The notes: a model not told the origin generated them from the letters alone. A stretch of 64,000 nt of DNA from Deltaproteobacteria bacterium (GCA_026388695.1 JAPLJH010000078.1:1-64000); one strand, 5' to 3'; positions 35,348 to 45,240 are shown, counted from the stretch's first letter. Numbers and translations: made by a program.

Positions 35348-36664
35348 ATGAATTTCTTTAAGCAGTTCAACCAGTTCCTAGTGATGGGCGCCCGCGCCCA
35401 GGCGAAGTGGGAACTCGACATCTCAAACACCATCCTAAAGGATCGCAAACGGATTTTCATCCTCTGCCTGCTGCTCATCCCCATACTTCTCGGCGGCATC
35501 GCTTTTGCCGAAGATGTCGCAGGCATCATGCCCCACATGCTGGGCGGCAAGACCGCCTACACCCCGGCCTTCTACACCCCCACCATCTTTTTCGCCTCCA
35601 TCGCCGTTGGCGTGGTGGCAGGGTTGATCACCGGCTGCATCGGCGCGGGCGGCGGCTTCATCATCGCTCCGGCCCTGATGAGCGCCGGGGTCAAGGGTAT
35701 CCTTGCCGTGGGCACCGACCTGTTCCACATCTTCGCCAAGGCGATCATGGGCAGCGTTTTGCACCGCAAACTGGGCAACGTCTCGGTTGCCCTGGCCGCC
35801 GTTTTCCTGATCGGCTCCGTGGGCGGCGCCACTCTGGGCGGCTGGATCAACCGCACCATTTATGAAGCCAACCCGATCTTGAGCGACGCCTTCATCACCA
35901 GCATCTATGTAATCATGCTTGGCTTTCTCTGCTCTTACGCCCTGTACGACTGGTACCGTTCCACCAGGCCCGCAAAGCCGTCCAAGTCTGATGGCCCGGC
36001 CCTCCACGCTGCCGGCACCCTGACCGGTCTGGCCCAAAAGCTCCAGGCCGTCAACCTGCCGCCGATGATCACCTTCGACGAGGGCGTTACCCCCGGCGGC
36101 CGCAAAATCTCCTGGATCTTTCTGGTCTTAAGCGGCGCACTGGTGGGCTTGGCTGCAGCCATCATGGGCGTGGGCGGCGGGTTCTTGACCTTCCCGATCT
36201 TCGTCTACGTGCTGGGCGTTTCTTCGGCCACCACCGTGGGCACGGACATCTTCCAGATCATCTTCACCGCAGGCTATGCTGGCCTTGGTCAGTATGCCAT
36301 CTACGGCTTTATTTTCTACACCCTGGCCATGGGCATGCTGCTGGGCTCCCTGGTGGGCATCCAGATCGGCTCCCTGGTGACCAAGGTAGTCACCGGCCAG
36401 ACCATCTGCGGCCTGTACGCCATCGCCACCTCGGCTGGCTTTATCAACCGGGCCTTTGCCCTGCCGCCCAAGCTTGCCAAGATGGGTTACATTGCCATGA
36501 GCAAAGACACCGGCAAGATGCTCGATCTGGTGGGCAATCTCATCTTTTTCGTGGTGCTGGGTGCATTTGCCGTCTGGGTTTTCTACATTTTCTTTTCAAA
36601 TATCCGCACCCTCAAGGGTGAGGGGCCGAAAGCAGCCCTGCGGGCCAAGGAGGTGACAGCATGA
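35348..36664 (+). CDS. TSUP (TauE/SafE) family permease with extended N-terminus
   Basis: GLITGCIGAGGGFIIAPALMSAGVKGILAVGTDLFHIFAKAIMG; second TSUP half IMGVGGGFLTFPIFVYVLGVSSATTVGTDIFQIIFTAGYAG. Confidence 0.88.
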   Translation: MNFFKQFNQFLVMGARAQAKWELDISNTILKDRKRIFILCLLLIPILLGGIAFAEDVAGIMPHMLGGKTAYTPAFYTPTIFFASIAVGVVAGLITGCIGAGGGFIIAPALMSAGVKGILAVGTDLFHIFAKAIMGSVLHRKLGNVSVALAAVFLIGSVGGATLGGWINRTIYEANPILSDAFITSIYVIMLGFLCSYALYDWYRSTRPAKPSKSDGPALHAAGTLTGLAQKLQAVNLPPMITFDEGVTPGGRKISWIFLVLSGALVGLAAAIMGVGGGFLTFPIFVYVLGVSSATTVGTDIFQIIFTAGYAGLGQYAIYGFIFYTLAMGMLLGSLVGIQIGSLVTKVVTGQTICGLYAIATSAGFINRAFALPPKLAKMGYIAMSKDTGKMLDLVGNLIFFVVLGAFAVWVFYIFFSNIRTLKGEGPKAALRAKEVTA

Positions 36665-37359
36665 TTGCCAATAAAAAAGAATTCGGTGGCGGCCTGGTCA
36701 TGATGCTCGGCTTCTGGATCGTTTTTGCCATTCTTCTCTCGCCGATTTTCCCCGGCCAAGAGAAAAAAGTGAACATGCTCGATTACATGGACAGCATGTA
36801 CAATTCCATCTCTAAAAAGTCGGCTTACTACATCCCCGACATGGTGAAGAAGGCCGACAAACTGAAGGGCGAAAGCTTTTCTGTCACGATCAAGATCGAA
36901 GACAAGAAATCCACCCCCAGAATAGCGAGCATGCTCCGCACCTCCGGCGCTACGGTGGCGGAAGGTGACAGCGAACTTAAAGTAAGCGGCGATCTAGGCA
37001 CGGTTCTTATAGCCGCCATGGTGGATACGGAACTGGCCTACGCCAACAACGGCGAAGCCCTCATGGCGCGACACGGCGCCGAAGCCAAGCAGGTGATGTT
37101 CGACTGGCATAATACCCTCTCCACCATGGAAAAGAGCTTCACCAAACAGGAGAAGTTCACCCAATCCACCACCATCTACCAAGCCAAGACCAAGGCCGTG
37201 GAAACCGCCTACAACTACTACGGAATCGAGGCGCAGTCCATCAAGGACAAGGCGGTTCTGGTCATCGCCTCCTTGGTGGGCTATGTGATCTACACCATGT
37301 GGTTCGGGTTTTCCATCCTCTTCATGTTTGAAGGATGGGGACTCAAACTGGAGCATTAA
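36661..37359 (+). CDS. Hypothetical membrane protein translationally linked to the TSUP permease
   Basis: Overlapping start/stop with the TSUP gene; N- and C-terminal TM segments. Confidence 0.75.
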   Translation: MIANKKEFGGGLVMMLGFWIVFAILLSPIFPGQEKKVNMLDYMDSMYNSISKKSAYYIPDMVKKADKLKGESFSVTIKIEDKKSTPRIASMLRTSGATVAEGDSELKVSGDLGTVLIAAMVDTELAYANNGEALMARHGAEAKQVMFDWHNTLSTMEKSFTKQEKFTQSTTIYQAKTKAVETAYNYYGIEAQSIKDKAVLVIASLVGYVIYTMWFGFSILFMFEGWGLKLEH

Positions 37360-37489
37360 AAACAGCTTCTGCTCCTGTGCCCCCCTCCTTGCCAGGAGGG
37401 GGGCATTTTTTTATTCCCTCGCGGTCCCTGCTTCCATTATGCTGAAAGGCAACGACTTCTCTGAATAGTCCAACGCAGGCGAGCAGAAC

Positions 37490-40039
37490 ATGACCTTCTT
37501 TGTTGACCGACTGACCTCATTTTTTCATGGCAAGCCCAGGCTGACGCCTGCCGAATTGCAGGCCGCCTTCCGTGGCCATTACAAAGAATTCCGCGCCCTG
37601 CTCACCGCCAACAATAACGCCCTGGAACTGATGGCCGAGATGGAACAGGCCCTCGGTCCGGGCCATCCCTTTGGCATGACCTTTGTCCGGGGCAACTGCA
37701 CCGCTCTTTCCGTAAATATCTATAAAATGATCCAGCACCTGACCCGACTAGCCGATGGCCGGTATGCCGAGCTGGACCAGCCATTTCGGGCCATCACCAA
37801 ACAGCTCGAACAGGTCATCGCCAGCCGCTCCGTCAGCACGGAAGGTACAACGATCCTCGCCATGAACGAGGTGGACGCCAGCACCGTGGATCAGGTGGGC
37901 GAAAAAATGGCCAACCTGGGCGAGGTCAGAAACCGCGTCGGCCTCAGAACCCCGGATGGTTTTGTCATTACTGCCTCTGCGGCCCGGAAGTTCATCGAGG
38001 CCAACGATCTGCAGGTGGAGATCAATCGCCGCCTGAAAGGGCTGGATCTTGACAACCTGGAAGCGCTCTACACCGTCAGCGCCGGAATCCAAAGCCTGAT
38101 CAGCACTGCGCCGCTCCCTGCGGAACTGGAAGAGGCGATCCTGGCCCACCACCGGCAGCTCGAAACCGGCAGCGAGACCGAATTGCTGGTGGCCCTGCGC
38201 TCCAGCGCCCTGGGCGAAGACAGCTCCAATGTCTCCTTTGCCGGCCAGTACCGGACCCAGCTCAATGTCAGCCGCGAATTTGTCGGCCAGGCCTACAAGG
38301 AAATCGTGGCTGGCAAGTACAAAAGCCAGGCCATTGTCTACCGGCAGCAGCGGGGCTTCCGCCATCAGGATGTGCAGATGTGCGTCGGCTGTCTGCACAT
38401 GGTGGATGGCGCCGTGAGCGGGGTGATGTATTCCCGCGCCCCGGATGATCCGCGCAGCCCATTTGTCATCATCCAGGCGGCGCCTGGCCTTGCCAGCACG
38501 GTGGTGGATGGCAGCGCGGCCAGCGAGCAGTTCCGGGTCAGCCGGACTGCGCCCCACGCCATTTTGCACCGACAGGCCGCCACGGCGCAGAGCCAGAGCC
38601 TCACCGAGGCCCAGGCCGCCGAGCTAGGGGCAATCGGGGTACGGTTGGAAGAACATTTCGGCACCCCCCAGGACGTCGAATGGTCCATCGACCAGGCCGG
38701 TCTGCTCTATATTTTGCAAAGCCGCCCCCTTGGCCGACCTGCCTCGGTTGAGCCACAGGAACCCGACGAGCACAGCACAACAGCAGATTCCCTGCCCTCT
38801 CCACTTTTGCGAGGCGGGGTCTGCGCTAGCCGAGGAGTCGGCTCCGGCCCCGTGTTCACCGTGCGCTCCAGCCTTGACCTGCTCCGCTTTCCCAAGGGCG
38901 CAGTACTGGTGATCGAAACGCCCTACCCGGACTGGGCCAGCCTTCTCAACCGGGCCGTGGCCGTGGTCAGCGAAACCGGCCAGATGGCCGCCCATCTGGC
39001 CACCGTGGCCCGCGAATTCGGGATTCCGGCGATTTTCGGCATGAACCAAGCCCTGGCAACCCTAAAAAATGGCAGCCTGGTCACGGTGGACGCCACCGCG
39101 GGCAAGGTCTACGCTGGCCGGGTGGAGCCGCTGCTGGCCCTGGCCGCACCCAAACCCAACCTCATGGCTGGCAGCCCGGTGTACAAAATCCTCACCGAGG
39201 CCCTGGTCCACATCACCCCGCTCAACCTAACCGACCCCACCTCACCGTTTTTCCGGCCCGAGGCCTGCCAGACCCTGCACGATCTCACCCGCTTCTGCCA
39301 CGAAAAGGCGGTGGTCGAGATGTTCACCTTTGGCGAACGCTACGGCTTTAACGACAAGGCGGCAAAACAGCTGGTGGTGGAAAATTCACCGGCCCAGTGG
39401 TGGGTAATCGATCTCGACGACGGCTTTACCCCGGACTTTAACCCGGAAAGCCGCTATGTCCATCTGGGCCACATCACCTCCGTGCCCATGCAGGCCATCT
39501 GGCAGGGGATGATGGCCTTTCCCTGGGGTGGCCCTCCGCCGGTCAGCCTGGGGGGGCTCGGCTCCATCATCTTCCAGTCCACGCGAAACCCAAGTCTCGA
39601 CCCGGCGGTGCGTTCGGCTATGGCCGCCAAAAATTACTTTCTCATCTCGAAAAACTTCTGCAACCTCAGCGTCCGACTCGGCTATCATTTTGCCCTGGTG
39701 GAGGCGAATCTGGGGGAATTTCTCACGGAAAACTACGTGAGCTTTCAGTTCAAGGGCGGGGCTGCGGACCAGAACCGCCGCCTGTTGCGCATCCGGCTGA
39801 TCAGCGAGATATTAAGCGAATTCGGCTTCCGGGTGGAGCAGAAGGTGGACGCCATGACCGCCCGGATCGAGAAAAAACCCGGCCCCTATCTGCTGGAACG
39901 GTTGAGGGTTCTCGGCTACCTGCTGATCCACACCCGCCAGATCGACATGGTCATGGCCGACGAAGGCATGGCCGCAAGCTACCAGCAAAAAATCATGGCC
40001 GACCTGCACACCCTGATGGATACCCCAACGGAGGGATGA
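37490..40039 (+). CDS. PEP/pyruvate-binding (PpsA N-terminal-like) domain + PEP-utiliser His domain + uncharacterised C-terminal domain
   Basis: VALRSSALGEDSSNVSFAGQYRTQLNV; VVSETGQMAAHLATVAREFGIPAIFG; no recognisable PEP TIM-barrel at the C-terminus. Confidence 0.8.
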   Translation: MTFFVDRLTSFFHGKPRLTPAELQAAFRGHYKEFRALLTANNNALELMAEMEQALGPGHPFGMTFVRGNCTALSVNIYKMIQHLTRLADGRYAELDQPFRAITKQLEQVIASRSVSTEGTTILAMNEVDASTVDQVGEKMANLGEVRNRVGLRTPDGFVITASAARKFIEANDLQVEINRRLKGLDLDNLEALYTVSAGIQSLISTAPLPAELEEAILAHHRQLETGSETELLVALRSSALGEDSSNVSFAGQYRTQLNVSREFVGQAYKEIVAGKYKSQAIVYRQQRGFRHQDVQMCVGCLHMVDGAVSGVMYSRAPDDPRSPFVIIQAAPGLASTVVDGSAASEQFRVSRTAPHAILHRQAATAQSQSLTEAQAAELGAIGVRLEEHFGTPQDVEWSIDQAGLLYILQSRPLGRPASVEPQEPDEHSTTADSLPSPLLRGGVCASRGVGSGPVFTVRSSLDLLRFPKGAVLVIETPYPDWASLLNRAVAVVSETGQMAAHLATVAREFGIPAIFGMNQALATLKNGSLVTVDATAGKVYAGRVEPLLALAAPKPNLMAGSPVYKILTEALVHITPLNLTDPTSPFFRPEACQTLHDLTRFCHEKAVVEMFTFGERYGFNDKAAKQLVVENSPAQWWVIDLDDGFTPDFNPESRYVHLGHITSVPMQAIWQGMMAFPWGGPPPVSLGGLGSIIFQSTRNPSLDPAVRSAMAAKNYFLISKNFCNLSVRLGYHFALVEANLGEFLTENYVSFQFKGGAADQNRRLLRIRLISEILSEFGFRVEQKVDAMTARIEKKPGPYLLERLRVLGYLLIHTRQIDMVMADEGMAASYQQKIMADLHTLMDTPTEG

Positions 40040-40040
40040 C

Positions 40041-40427
40041 ATGACCCAACCGCTCAAGGTCCTGCTCATTGACGATGAAATAGATTTCGTGGAAACAACC
40101 GGGAAAAGACTGATACGACGGGGCTACTTGGCAAAGACCGCCCTCACCTGCGCTGCGGGCTTGGAGATCATTACCTCAGGCTGGCCCGAGGTGGTGGTGC
40201 TGGATGTGATGCTCCCGGACCGCGACGGCATGGACTGCCTGCGGGAGATCAAGGAAAAATGGCCGACCCTGCCGGTCATTATGCTGACCGGCCACGCCTC
40301 CATGGAGACTGGGCTACACGGCCTGGAATGCGGGGCCAGCGACTACTGCCTCAAGCCCATCGATCTGGAAACCCTGGTGGAAAAAATCGCCATCGCCCAT
40401 CGGGAGAGCCGCCCGCGAGGGGCATAA
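40041..40427 (+). CDS. Single-domain response regulator
   Basis: VLLIDDEIDFVETTGKRL...VVVLDVMLPDRDG...DYCLKPI. Confidence 0.92.
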   Translation: MTQPLKVLLIDDEIDFVETTGKRLIRRGYLAKTALTCAAGLEIITSGWPEVVVLDVMLPDRDGMDCLREIKEKWPTLPVIMLTGHASMETGLHGLECGASDYCLKPIDLETLVEKIAIAHRESRPRGA

Positions 40428-40463
40428 AAAAAGCCATCCTGCCATGCGGCGGGGTGGCTTTTT
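40426..40463 (+). terminator. Rho-independent terminator AAAAAAGCCATCCTGCCATGCGGCGGGGTGGCTTTTTTT
   Basis: Stem-loop with T-tract directly after the response regulator stop codon. Confidence 0.8.
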
Positions 40464-40497
40464 TTATTAAAACCTCTTCTTTCTGGAAACTATACGT

Positions 40498-40599
40498 AAC
40501 TGTTCAGCAGTGCCGCAGATGCGCGGAAGAGGCCTGCGAAGTGTGCTAGTGCACACGAGCAGGCCGATGACAAAGCAGATGCAGTGCTGCTGGACAGTT
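40498..40599. repeat. Structured palindromic repeat family 1, copy B
   Basis: aactgttcagcag(tgccgcagatgcgcg)...(ggccgatgacaaagcagatg)cagtgctgctggacagtt; arms differ from copy A but remain self-complementary. Confidence 0.75.
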
Positions 40600-41041
40600 A
40601 ATGACCGCTGACGGAAAGCACGCCGCTGGCAGCCAAAGTCAGAATAACCGCCTCGGCCATAGCCATAAATGCCATGGCTTTGTCCTTTCTGGCAAACAGC
40701 CCTGGGGTGATAACGATGTAGCAGAGGATGGTGACTCCGGACAGGATGGCCACCGGCAAGAAATTCAGAAAATCACCATAACCGAGAAGATGCATCCAAG
40801 ACCAGCCGGTGGGCAGGTGATCCCAGTGCAGAAAATTGGTGTTGATCGCCACCAGATAGTCATGCACCGGCGTACTCCAATAGGTGGAGATCTCGTTCAA
40901 CGGCACGACCGGCGGCAGAACGCCCAACACGTACAAGGCAAAAGCGATGATCATGAGGGCCAGGCCTGCAAACATGCCTTTCTCAAGAATAGCGGCGTAC
41001 TGCACCTGCTCTTCGGTTGCTTGGGTATTATGATGTGACAT
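40598..41041 (-). CDS. Hypothetical membrane protein
   Basis: Multiple TMs; directly downstream of a TSUP gene. Confidence 0.7.
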   Translation of the reverse strand: MSHHNTQATEEQVQYAAILEKGMFAGLALMIIAFALYVLGVLPPVVPLNEISTYWSTPVHDYLVAINTNFLHWDHLPTGWSWMHLLGYGDFLNFLPVAILSGVTILCYIVITPGLFARKDKAMAFMAMAEAVILTLAASGVLSVSGH

Positions 41042-41067
41042 GATAAATCCTCCGTGAAAAAACTAGC

Positions 41068-42063
41068 CTAGAACAGGCTGCTCAGGTTTATGCCCATGGT
41101 GCTCAAGCCCTTTTGCACAGCTTTCAGACCGGCAAAGAGGAGAATGACGATAACCATCCAGCGGATAAAGGTCGGCTTGGCAACTTTGAGCAAGCGAACC
41201 CCAACAAACGAACCCAGCATGATGCCGATGAGCGAAGGCACAACGATCATGGGAATCAAGCAGCCCTTGTTCAGGTAAATCCAGGCGGCGGAGGTATCGG
41301 TGATGGAGAGCAGGAACTTGGAGGTGGCCACGCTGATCTTGAGCGGCGCGCCCATCATCAGATTCAACACCGGCACGTTGGCCCAACCGGCACCCAGACC
41401 GAACATACCGGCCATGAAACCGATGATGATGAAGGTCAGCAGGCCGGGGATGGTACGATGGATCTTCCAGTTGATCTCTTCCTTACTGGTCGGCTCATAA
41501 AAAACACCGGTGATGCGCAGAGCGGTGGAAAGCGCATCCGCCTGGGGAACAACCGGAACCGTTGATTTCTTGGCAGTGAGCATGATGGCCACGATGCCGA
41601 GGATGGTGCCGCCCAAAGCAAGCTGAACAATGTGGGTGGGCAAGGCCAACCCGACCATGGCGCCGATAATGGCCATGGTGGAGGCAATGAGCGCCACCGG
41701 CAGAGCCAGACGCAGACTGGCAAGGTTGGCCTTCAGCAGTCCAGGGCCTGCGGCAAGGGACCCGCACAGAGCGACCAACAGACCGGCGCCGCGGACAAAA
41801 TCAAGGTGAAACGGGAAAAACCCACCGATGATGGGGACGAACAACACCCCGCCGCCAACGCCGCCAAGCACCGCGATGATGCCCATGACAAAGGTGACAA
41901 ACAGCAAAATCACCGGCCATTTCCACCAGCCCGGATCACCGGCAGCCGGAACCTGGGCCATCTCAACCGCTTCGCTTGCCAGAGCCCAAGCCGGGCTCAA
42001 CATGATGGCGCACATGCAGGAGACAAACAGCATCCCCGCCTTTTCCTTAATGTTTCCTTGCAT
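41068..42063 (-). CDS. TSUP (TauE/SafE) family permease
   Basis: AVLGGVGGGVLFVPIIGGFFPFHLDFVRGAGLLVALCGSLAAGPGLLKANLASLRLA. Confidence 0.88.
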   Translation of the reverse strand: MQGNIKEKAGMLFVSCMCAIMLSPAWALASEAVEMAQVPAAGDPGWWKWPVILLFVTFVMGIIAVLGGVGGGVLFVPIIGGFFPFHLDFVRGAGLLVALCGSLAAGPGLLKANLASLRLALPVALIASTMAIIGAMVGLALPTHIVQLALGGTILGIVAIMLTAKKSTVPVVPQADALSTALRITGVFYEPTSKEEINWKIHRTIPGLLTFIIIGFMAGMFGLGAGWANVPVLNLMMGAPLKISVATSKFLLSITDTSAAWIYLNKGCLIPMIVVPSLIGIMLGSFVGVRLLKVAKPTFIRWMVIVILLFAGLKAVQKGLSTMGINLSSLF

Positions 42064-42371
42064 CCTTGTTTCCTCCTTGTCTTAACCTAAAGCCAAAAAA
42101 GTAAAAAATATGTAAAAAATGAACCAGCACTGTGAACGCGTGTATGCAACCGATGGGTAATCTTCGCTGGACCCGGCAAATCGCCGTTTTTCCTTCCTCC
42201 CTGACGGTGGCTATTTCTAAAAATTTTCGGTATGCTTACTGCTCCCCAAAAGTGCTGTCAAGGAAAAACTGTTCCTCTTTGAAACATGGCTATTGCAATG
42301 TGCATCATTCGTGAAAAATGATGCGCGGGCATTTTTTTTCGCTGCATTGTGCAACATTTCCCCCGGTCCAA

Positions 42372-43826
42372 ATGATGCAATTTTCAATACCCGAAGTTTT
42401 GCAAATACTCGCCACAGAAGTCGCGGGATATGCCGTGCCCATTGTCGATCTCATTGCCGTGCAAACCAACGACCCGTACAAGATTCTGGTGGCCACCATA
42501 CTCTCGGCCCGGACCAAGGATGAAACCACGGCCAAGGCTGCGGCGAGGTTGTTTGCGGAAGCGCCCAACCTGGCTGCCCTGGCCAAACTTAACGAAGAGC
42601 GGCTGGCCAAGCTGATCTTCCCTGTGGGCTTTTACAAGAACAAGGCCGGGTTTCTCGCCCGGCTGCCAGAGGTGCTAGCCAGCGAATTCGGCAACCGGAT
42701 TCCCGATGAGGTCGAGGCTCTGACCCGCCTGCCCGGCGTGGGCAGAAAAACCGCCAATCTCGTGGTGGCGGTGGCCTTCAAGAAACCGGCCATCTGCGTG
42801 GACACCCATGTCCACCGGATCATGAACATCTGGGGCTATGTGCAAACCAAGACCCCGCTGGAAACCGAGATGGCGCTGCGGGAAAAGCTACCGCCCCAGT
42901 ACTGGCTGACCATTAACTCCACCCTGGTGGCCTTTGGCCAGGGCACCTGCAAGCCGGTGGCCCCCCACTGCGACCGTTGCGTCATCGCCCAATACTGCCC
43001 GCAGATCGGGGTGAGGCCGAGAAAGATGCCAGGCATAACCAAAAAAACAAACGGAGAGGCCGCCATGCGGAAATTCGTGTCGTGGAATGTCAACGGCCTG
43101 CGGGCCGTGGAGAAAAAGGGTTTTGTCGAGATCATCGCCGACCTGGACGCCGATCTGGTGGCGCTCCAGGAGATCAAAGCCCTGCCGGAGCAGCTTTCGG
43201 AATCGATCCAAAACATCCCCGGCTACACCGCCTACTGGTTCTCCGCCCAAAAAAAAGGCTACGCCGGAGTGGCCACCTACAGCAAGGAGCAGCCCCTCTC
43301 GGTGCTCTACGGCATCGACCACAAGGACCACGATTACGAGGGCCGGGTGCTGACCCTGGAGTTTGCCGACTTCTTCTTCATCAACGCCTACTTCCCCAAC
43401 TCCCAGCACGGCCTGCTGCGCATGGACTACAAACTCAAGTTCAACAACGATCTGCTGGCCTTTGCCCAAACCCTGGCCGCCCAAAAGTCGGTGGTGATCT
43501 GCGGGGATTTCAACGTGGCGCACAAGGAGATCGACCTGACCAACCCTAAGCAGAACGAGAAAAATCCTGGCTACGCCCCCCAGGAACGGGCCTGGATGGA
43601 CCAGTTTATTGCCGCAGGGTTCGTGGACACCTTCCGGATGTTCAATCAGGAACCGGGCCAGTACACCTGGTGGAGCTACCGCTTCGACGCCAGAGCTAGG
43701 AACATCGGGTGGCGGATCGATTATTTCTGTGTGGATGAAAAAAGCAAAAAACGAGTGACCGAGGCTGGCATTTTAAGTGATATAATGGGATCGGACCACT
43801 GCCCGATTCTCCTCGGATTTCGTTAG
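42372..43826 (+). CDS. Fusion protein: endonuclease III (Nth) - exodeoxyribonuclease III/AP endonuclease (ExoA/XthA)
   Basis: HhH LPGVGRKTANLVVAVAF, FeS CKPVAPHCDRCVIAQYC; then MRKFVSWNVNGLRAVEKKGF...LVALQEIKA...CGDFNVAHKEIDL...IMGSDHCPILLGF in one ORF. Confidence 0.92.
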   Translation: MMQFSIPEVLQILATEVAGYAVPIVDLIAVQTNDPYKILVATILSARTKDETTAKAAARLFAEAPNLAALAKLNEERLAKLIFPVGFYKNKAGFLARLPEVLASEFGNRIPDEVEALTRLPGVGRKTANLVVAVAFKKPAICVDTHVHRIMNIWGYVQTKTPLETEMALREKLPPQYWLTINSTLVAFGQGTCKPVAPHCDRCVIAQYCPQIGVRPRKMPGITKKTNGEAAMRKFVSWNVNGLRAVEKKGFVEIIADLDADLVALQEIKALPEQLSESIQNIPGYTAYWFSAQKKGYAGVATYSKEQPLSVLYGIDHKDHDYEGRVLTLEFADFFFINAYFPNSQHGLLRMDYKLKFNNDLLAFAQTLAAQKSVVICGDFNVAHKEIDLTNPKQNEKNPGYAPQERAWMDQFIAAGFVDTFRMFNQEPGQYTWWSYRFDARARNIGWRIDYFCVDEKSKKRVTEAGILSDIMGSDHCPILLGFR

Positions 43827-43859
43827 TAGTGCTAAGGACTCTTTAACGCGCACAATGGT

Positions 43860-44354
43860 ATGAGCAATCTCAAAGTGGTGGGAATCGGTGGCTGGGCCGT
43901 CTCCAATAGTCCTGAAGATATATTGCGCACCTATGCCCTTGGCTCCTGTATTGCGCTGATCCTTCACCATCCGAAAACAAATACCATGGGGCTTGTCCAT
44001 ATTGCCCTGCCAGATCCACTTTGCCATGCTGGGAAAAAACACGGGGAAGGCTATTACGCCACTTCAGCAGTCCCTTTGCTGCTGAAGGAAGTTCGTGCCG
44101 TCGCAGACCGTTATGCCGCAGATAATTCGGGGATTGTGGCCAAATTGGTCGGTGGTGCCGCAGTCATAAAATTCAAGGATCCCTTCCACCTGGGAAAAAG
44201 GATTCTCGTAGAAATAGAGAACACCCTTCATCATTTCAATATCCCTGTAGTGAAACAAAATACGGGCGGTACGGTTGCCCGCACCGTATCGATCTATGTT
44301 GGGAGCGGGGCTGTTTTGGTTAACTCGCCGGGTACGCAGGAAAAACCCTTGTAG
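43860..44354 (+). CDS. cheD: Chemoreceptor glutamine deamidase CheD
   Basis: TYALGSCIALILHHPKTNTMGLVHIALP (Cys/His pair), LVGGAAVIKF, GTVARTVSI. Confidence 0.9.
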   Translation: MSNLKVVGIGGWAVSNSPEDILRTYALGSCIALILHHPKTNTMGLVHIALPDPLCHAGKKHGEGYYATSAVPLLLKEVRAVADRYAADNSGIVAKLVGGAAVIKFKDPFHLGKRILVEIENTLHHFNIPVVKQNTGGTVARTVSIYVGSGAVLVNSPGTQEKPL

Positions 44355-44359
44355 TCTGT

Positions 44360-45097
44360 ATGCTGAAGGAGAAAACCATGGTTGAGCCAGTGGACATGAG
44401 TCTCACAATACGCGTGTTGATCGTTGATGATGAACCCACTTCCCGCGAGGTTATTCGACTGGGGCTGGAAAGACAGAACTGCGAAACCATGACCGCCCAT
44501 GACGCGGCCTCGGCCATCGCGCTTTTGCGTGAGCAGCAATTCCATGCCGTGGTGACGGACAAAAACATGCCCGGCACCGAGCATCCTAGGGAAGGGGGCC
44601 TTGATGTCATCAAATTCGCCAAGGAGTCCAATCCCGCCTGTGCCGTTATCATGGTAACCGCCTATACCACGGTGGAATCGGCCATCGAGGCCATGCGCCT
44701 TGGCGCCTTCGATTATTTGGCCAAGCCGGTCAGGCCTGAGCAGATCAAGGCAAAACTCGAACGCATTCTTTCCTATCAGCAGACCTTGAACCCCGCAAAT
44801 ACCATTTCATCCCATAACAGCTTCCGGGCAAAATTCCTCAATATTATCGAGGAGCAGATGGGGGTGAGCCAGTGCCTAGGCGCCGAAACCAAAACCGCGC
44901 TTTTGGAGGTGGTGCAGGATAGTATCGATTCATTTTTTCATGAGCGGCGGGCCTGGGAAAATATCATCCTGGAACAGCGTGATGCCTTGAGTCAAATTGC
45001 TGGCTGGGCTGAGCAGATGAAAGAGACGGCACCGCAGGGGAGTGCAGAAGAGGATTTTCTGGATAAAATTATTAACGAATCCAGCCGGAGGCTGTGA
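44360..45097 (+). CDS. Response regulator with C-terminal helical extension
   Basis: VLIVDDEPTSREVIRLGL...VVTDKNMPG...DYLAKPV. Confidence 0.9.
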   Translation: MLKEKTMVEPVDMSLTIRVLIVDDEPTSREVIRLGLERQNCETMTAHDAASAIALLREQQFHAVVTDKNMPGTEHPREGGLDVIKFAKESNPACAVIMVTAYTTVESAIEAMRLGAFDYLAKPVRPEQIKAKLERILSYQQTLNPANTISSHNSFRAKFLNIIEEQMGVSQCLGAETKTALLEVVQDSIDSFFHERRAWENIILEQRDALSQIAGWAEQMKETAPQGSAEEDFLDKIINESSRRL

Positions 45098-45240
45098 TGG
45101 GTTCATCCTGACCGGCTTTTGATTGACTTCCCCGCTTTGGTTCAGCATAGGATCCTGAGAGAGACAAGAATCACTAATAATCAATATGCAGATTCTGCCG
45201 AGCACCATCATGGCTAATTCTGCCTAACTCACGGTGCTCT

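Noticed and set aside
40498-40599. Possible integron attC site (AAC...GTT ends on a palindrome)
   Set aside because: Copy A of the same family lacks the AAC/GTT core sites, no integrase or cassette array, and conserved inner core is not attC-like.
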